Assembly (NCBI GenBank): GCA_002439285.1
Contig: DJTQ01000242.1
Coordinates: forward strand, 1 to 5,312
Reading direction: 5' to 3'
Length of the DNA: 5,312 nt
From: Paenibacillaceae bacterium UBA6304
Lineage (GTDB): Bacteria; Bacillota; Bacilli; Paenibacillales; Paenibacillaceae
The notes under the pieces were generated by a model. It worked only from the letters and a program-made list of their open reading frames with translations, was not told the origin of the DNA and searched no databases. Shown here piece after piece: positions 4,521 through 5,312 of the stretch. Position 1 is the first letter of the stretch. The number at the start of each line of letters is the position of its first letter. Both the position numbers and the translations under genes were made by a program.

Positions 4521-5312
4521 CTAGCCTTTCACCGCGCCCTCGGTCAAACCTTTTTGAATGTACTTGGAAATAAACAGGTATACGATAAGCACCGGGATGA
4601 CGGTTAGCGATACGGCGGCCGCCATCAGACCGAAATCCGTGCCGTATTGCGAGCTGATCTCATTTAGCAAGGCGACGATCGGGCGGACCGTTTCTTTATT
4701 GACAAAGATCATTGCGGAGAACAAATCATTGTACGACCACAAGAAAACAAAGATGCTGGCCGAAGCAAATACGGGCCTTGAAATCGGCACGAATACTTTG
4801 ACGAACATTTGCAGCCGGTTGGCTCCGTCCATGAAGGACGCTTCTTCCAGCTCTTTGGGGATCGTTGACATATATCCGGCCATGACGAGAATGGCAAACG
4901 TCAGATTTCCGGCCGTATGGGGGAAGATAAGTCCCCAGTACGTATTCACCAGGCTGGTCTTGATCAGCAGCTCGTACACCGGAACGACTGTTGCGAAAGC
5001 GGGAATTAGCAGGGTGGCGTATAGAAGGGAATAGATAGCCCTTTTTCCCGCGAAGTTGAATCTGGATAGTACGTAGGCTGCCAAACCGCCGAAAATCAGC
5101 ACCAGCAGCACGGTACTTCCCGACATGATCAAGCTGTTGATATAGCTTCTGCCGAGATTAATGCGATCAAAAGCGTTGGTATAGTTTATTAGATCTATAT
5201 TCCAGGCTATGCTGAACGAATTATTCATAACATCTCTGGACACCTTGAAAGAATTGTTGATGATCCAGAATAACGGATAAATCGTGGTCATGGCCCAGGC
5301 AGACAATATCAC
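4521..5312 (-). CDS. Carbohydrate ABC transporter permease, MalG type (CUT1), 5' partial
   Basis: The window holds the last 263 residues; the frame stays open to the right edge. The GTG at the edge is probably an internal valine, since it already lies inside the first membrane helix and family members usually have 10-20 residues before it. Six hydrophobic segments are visible at about 1-19, 59-82, 92-114, 126-148, 181-202 and 230-250. The EAA loop is at 154-180, with E157-A-S-x-x-D162-G163-A and P176, the contact to the ATPase. The C-terminal Y-I-Q-K-G-L-T-E-G-A-V-K-G is typical of MalG-type inner-membrane subunits of CUT1 sugar importers. A MalF-type permease and a binding protein would be expected upstream, beyond the right edge. 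No partner follows it. The sugar cannot be predicted. The stop is TAG. Confidence 0.93.
   Translation of the reverse strand: MILSAWAMTTIYPLFWIINNSFKVSRDVMNNSFSIAWNIDLINYTNAFDRINLGRSYINSLIMSGSTVLLVLIFGGLAAYVLSRFNFAGKRAIYSLLYATLLIPAFATVVPVYELLIKTSLVNTYWGLIFPHTAGNLTFAILVMAGYMSTIPKELEEASFMDGANRLQMFVKVFVPISRPVFASASIFVFLWSYNDLFSAMIFVNKETVRPIVALLNEISSQYGTDFGLMAAAVSLTVIPVLIVYLFISKYIQKGLTEGAVKG

Noticed and set aside
4558..5034. Plus-strand frame of 158 codons antisense to the permease
   Set aside because: The minus-strand frame has the EAA loop, six membrane segments and the family C-terminus; the plus frame is its shadow.
1..5312. CRISPR arrays, insertion sequences, tRNA or rRNA genes, phage or toxin-antitoxin modules
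   Set aside because: I saw no regularly spaced repeats, transposase motifs, terminal repeats with target duplications, cloverleaf sequences or rRNA segments.

Overview
The window looks like chromosomal DNA from a Paenibacillus-like Firmicute. This rests on purine-rich GGAGG-type ribosome binding sites, a sigma-A-like promoter, compact hairpin terminators with T runs, two DinB-fold proteins, a CUT1 sugar ABC permease, and mid-range GC with AT-rich patches. The genus is an inference from style, not from a marker gene.

Layout. 1-69 is the C-terminal end of a VOC/glyoxalase-fold protein on +. 151-189 is a perfect 17-bp hairpin, probably a shared terminator between that gene and the convergent gene at 192-1025 (-), a nucleotidyltransferase-domain protein related in fold to the antibiotic-modifying nucleotidyltransferases. 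1026-1157 is an AT-rich divergent intergenic region. 1158-1625 (+) is a DinB-fold protein. 1626-1809 holds a plausible sigma-A promoter and a leader of about 100 nt. 1810-3642 (+) is a long UbiD-family prenylated-FMN decarboxylase, followed by a strong terminator at 3682-3709. 3710-3857 holds a 43-nt composite hairpin and an extended -10 promoter. 3858-4406 (+) is a second, distinct DinB-fold protein whose translation start is odd. 4430-4475 is its terminator. 4521-5312 (-) is the C-terminal part of a MalG-type sugar ABC permease that enters from the right edge.

How the genes relate. There is no clear pathway or single operon. The genes look like separate short transcription units of metabolic and detoxification type: VOC, nucleotidyltransferase and two DinB (thiol-transferase-like) proteins around an aromatic or allylic acid decarboxylase. 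No terminator is visible between the first DinB gene and the decarboxylase, so read-through is possible. No UbiX-type flavin prenyltransferase lies in the window, so the decarboxylase must get prenylated FMN from elsewhere.

Most notable observations. The decarboxylase carries an internal duplication of its C-terminal segment, which can be seen directly as two copies sharing a spaced F-L...R...D-I-H pattern. The second DinB gene has a good Shine-Dalgarno that points at an ATT codon inside a perfect 12-bp palindrome, rather than at ATG, GTG or TTG. I found no clear sign of a wholly new multi-gene system; the novelty here is at the level of single genes and sites.
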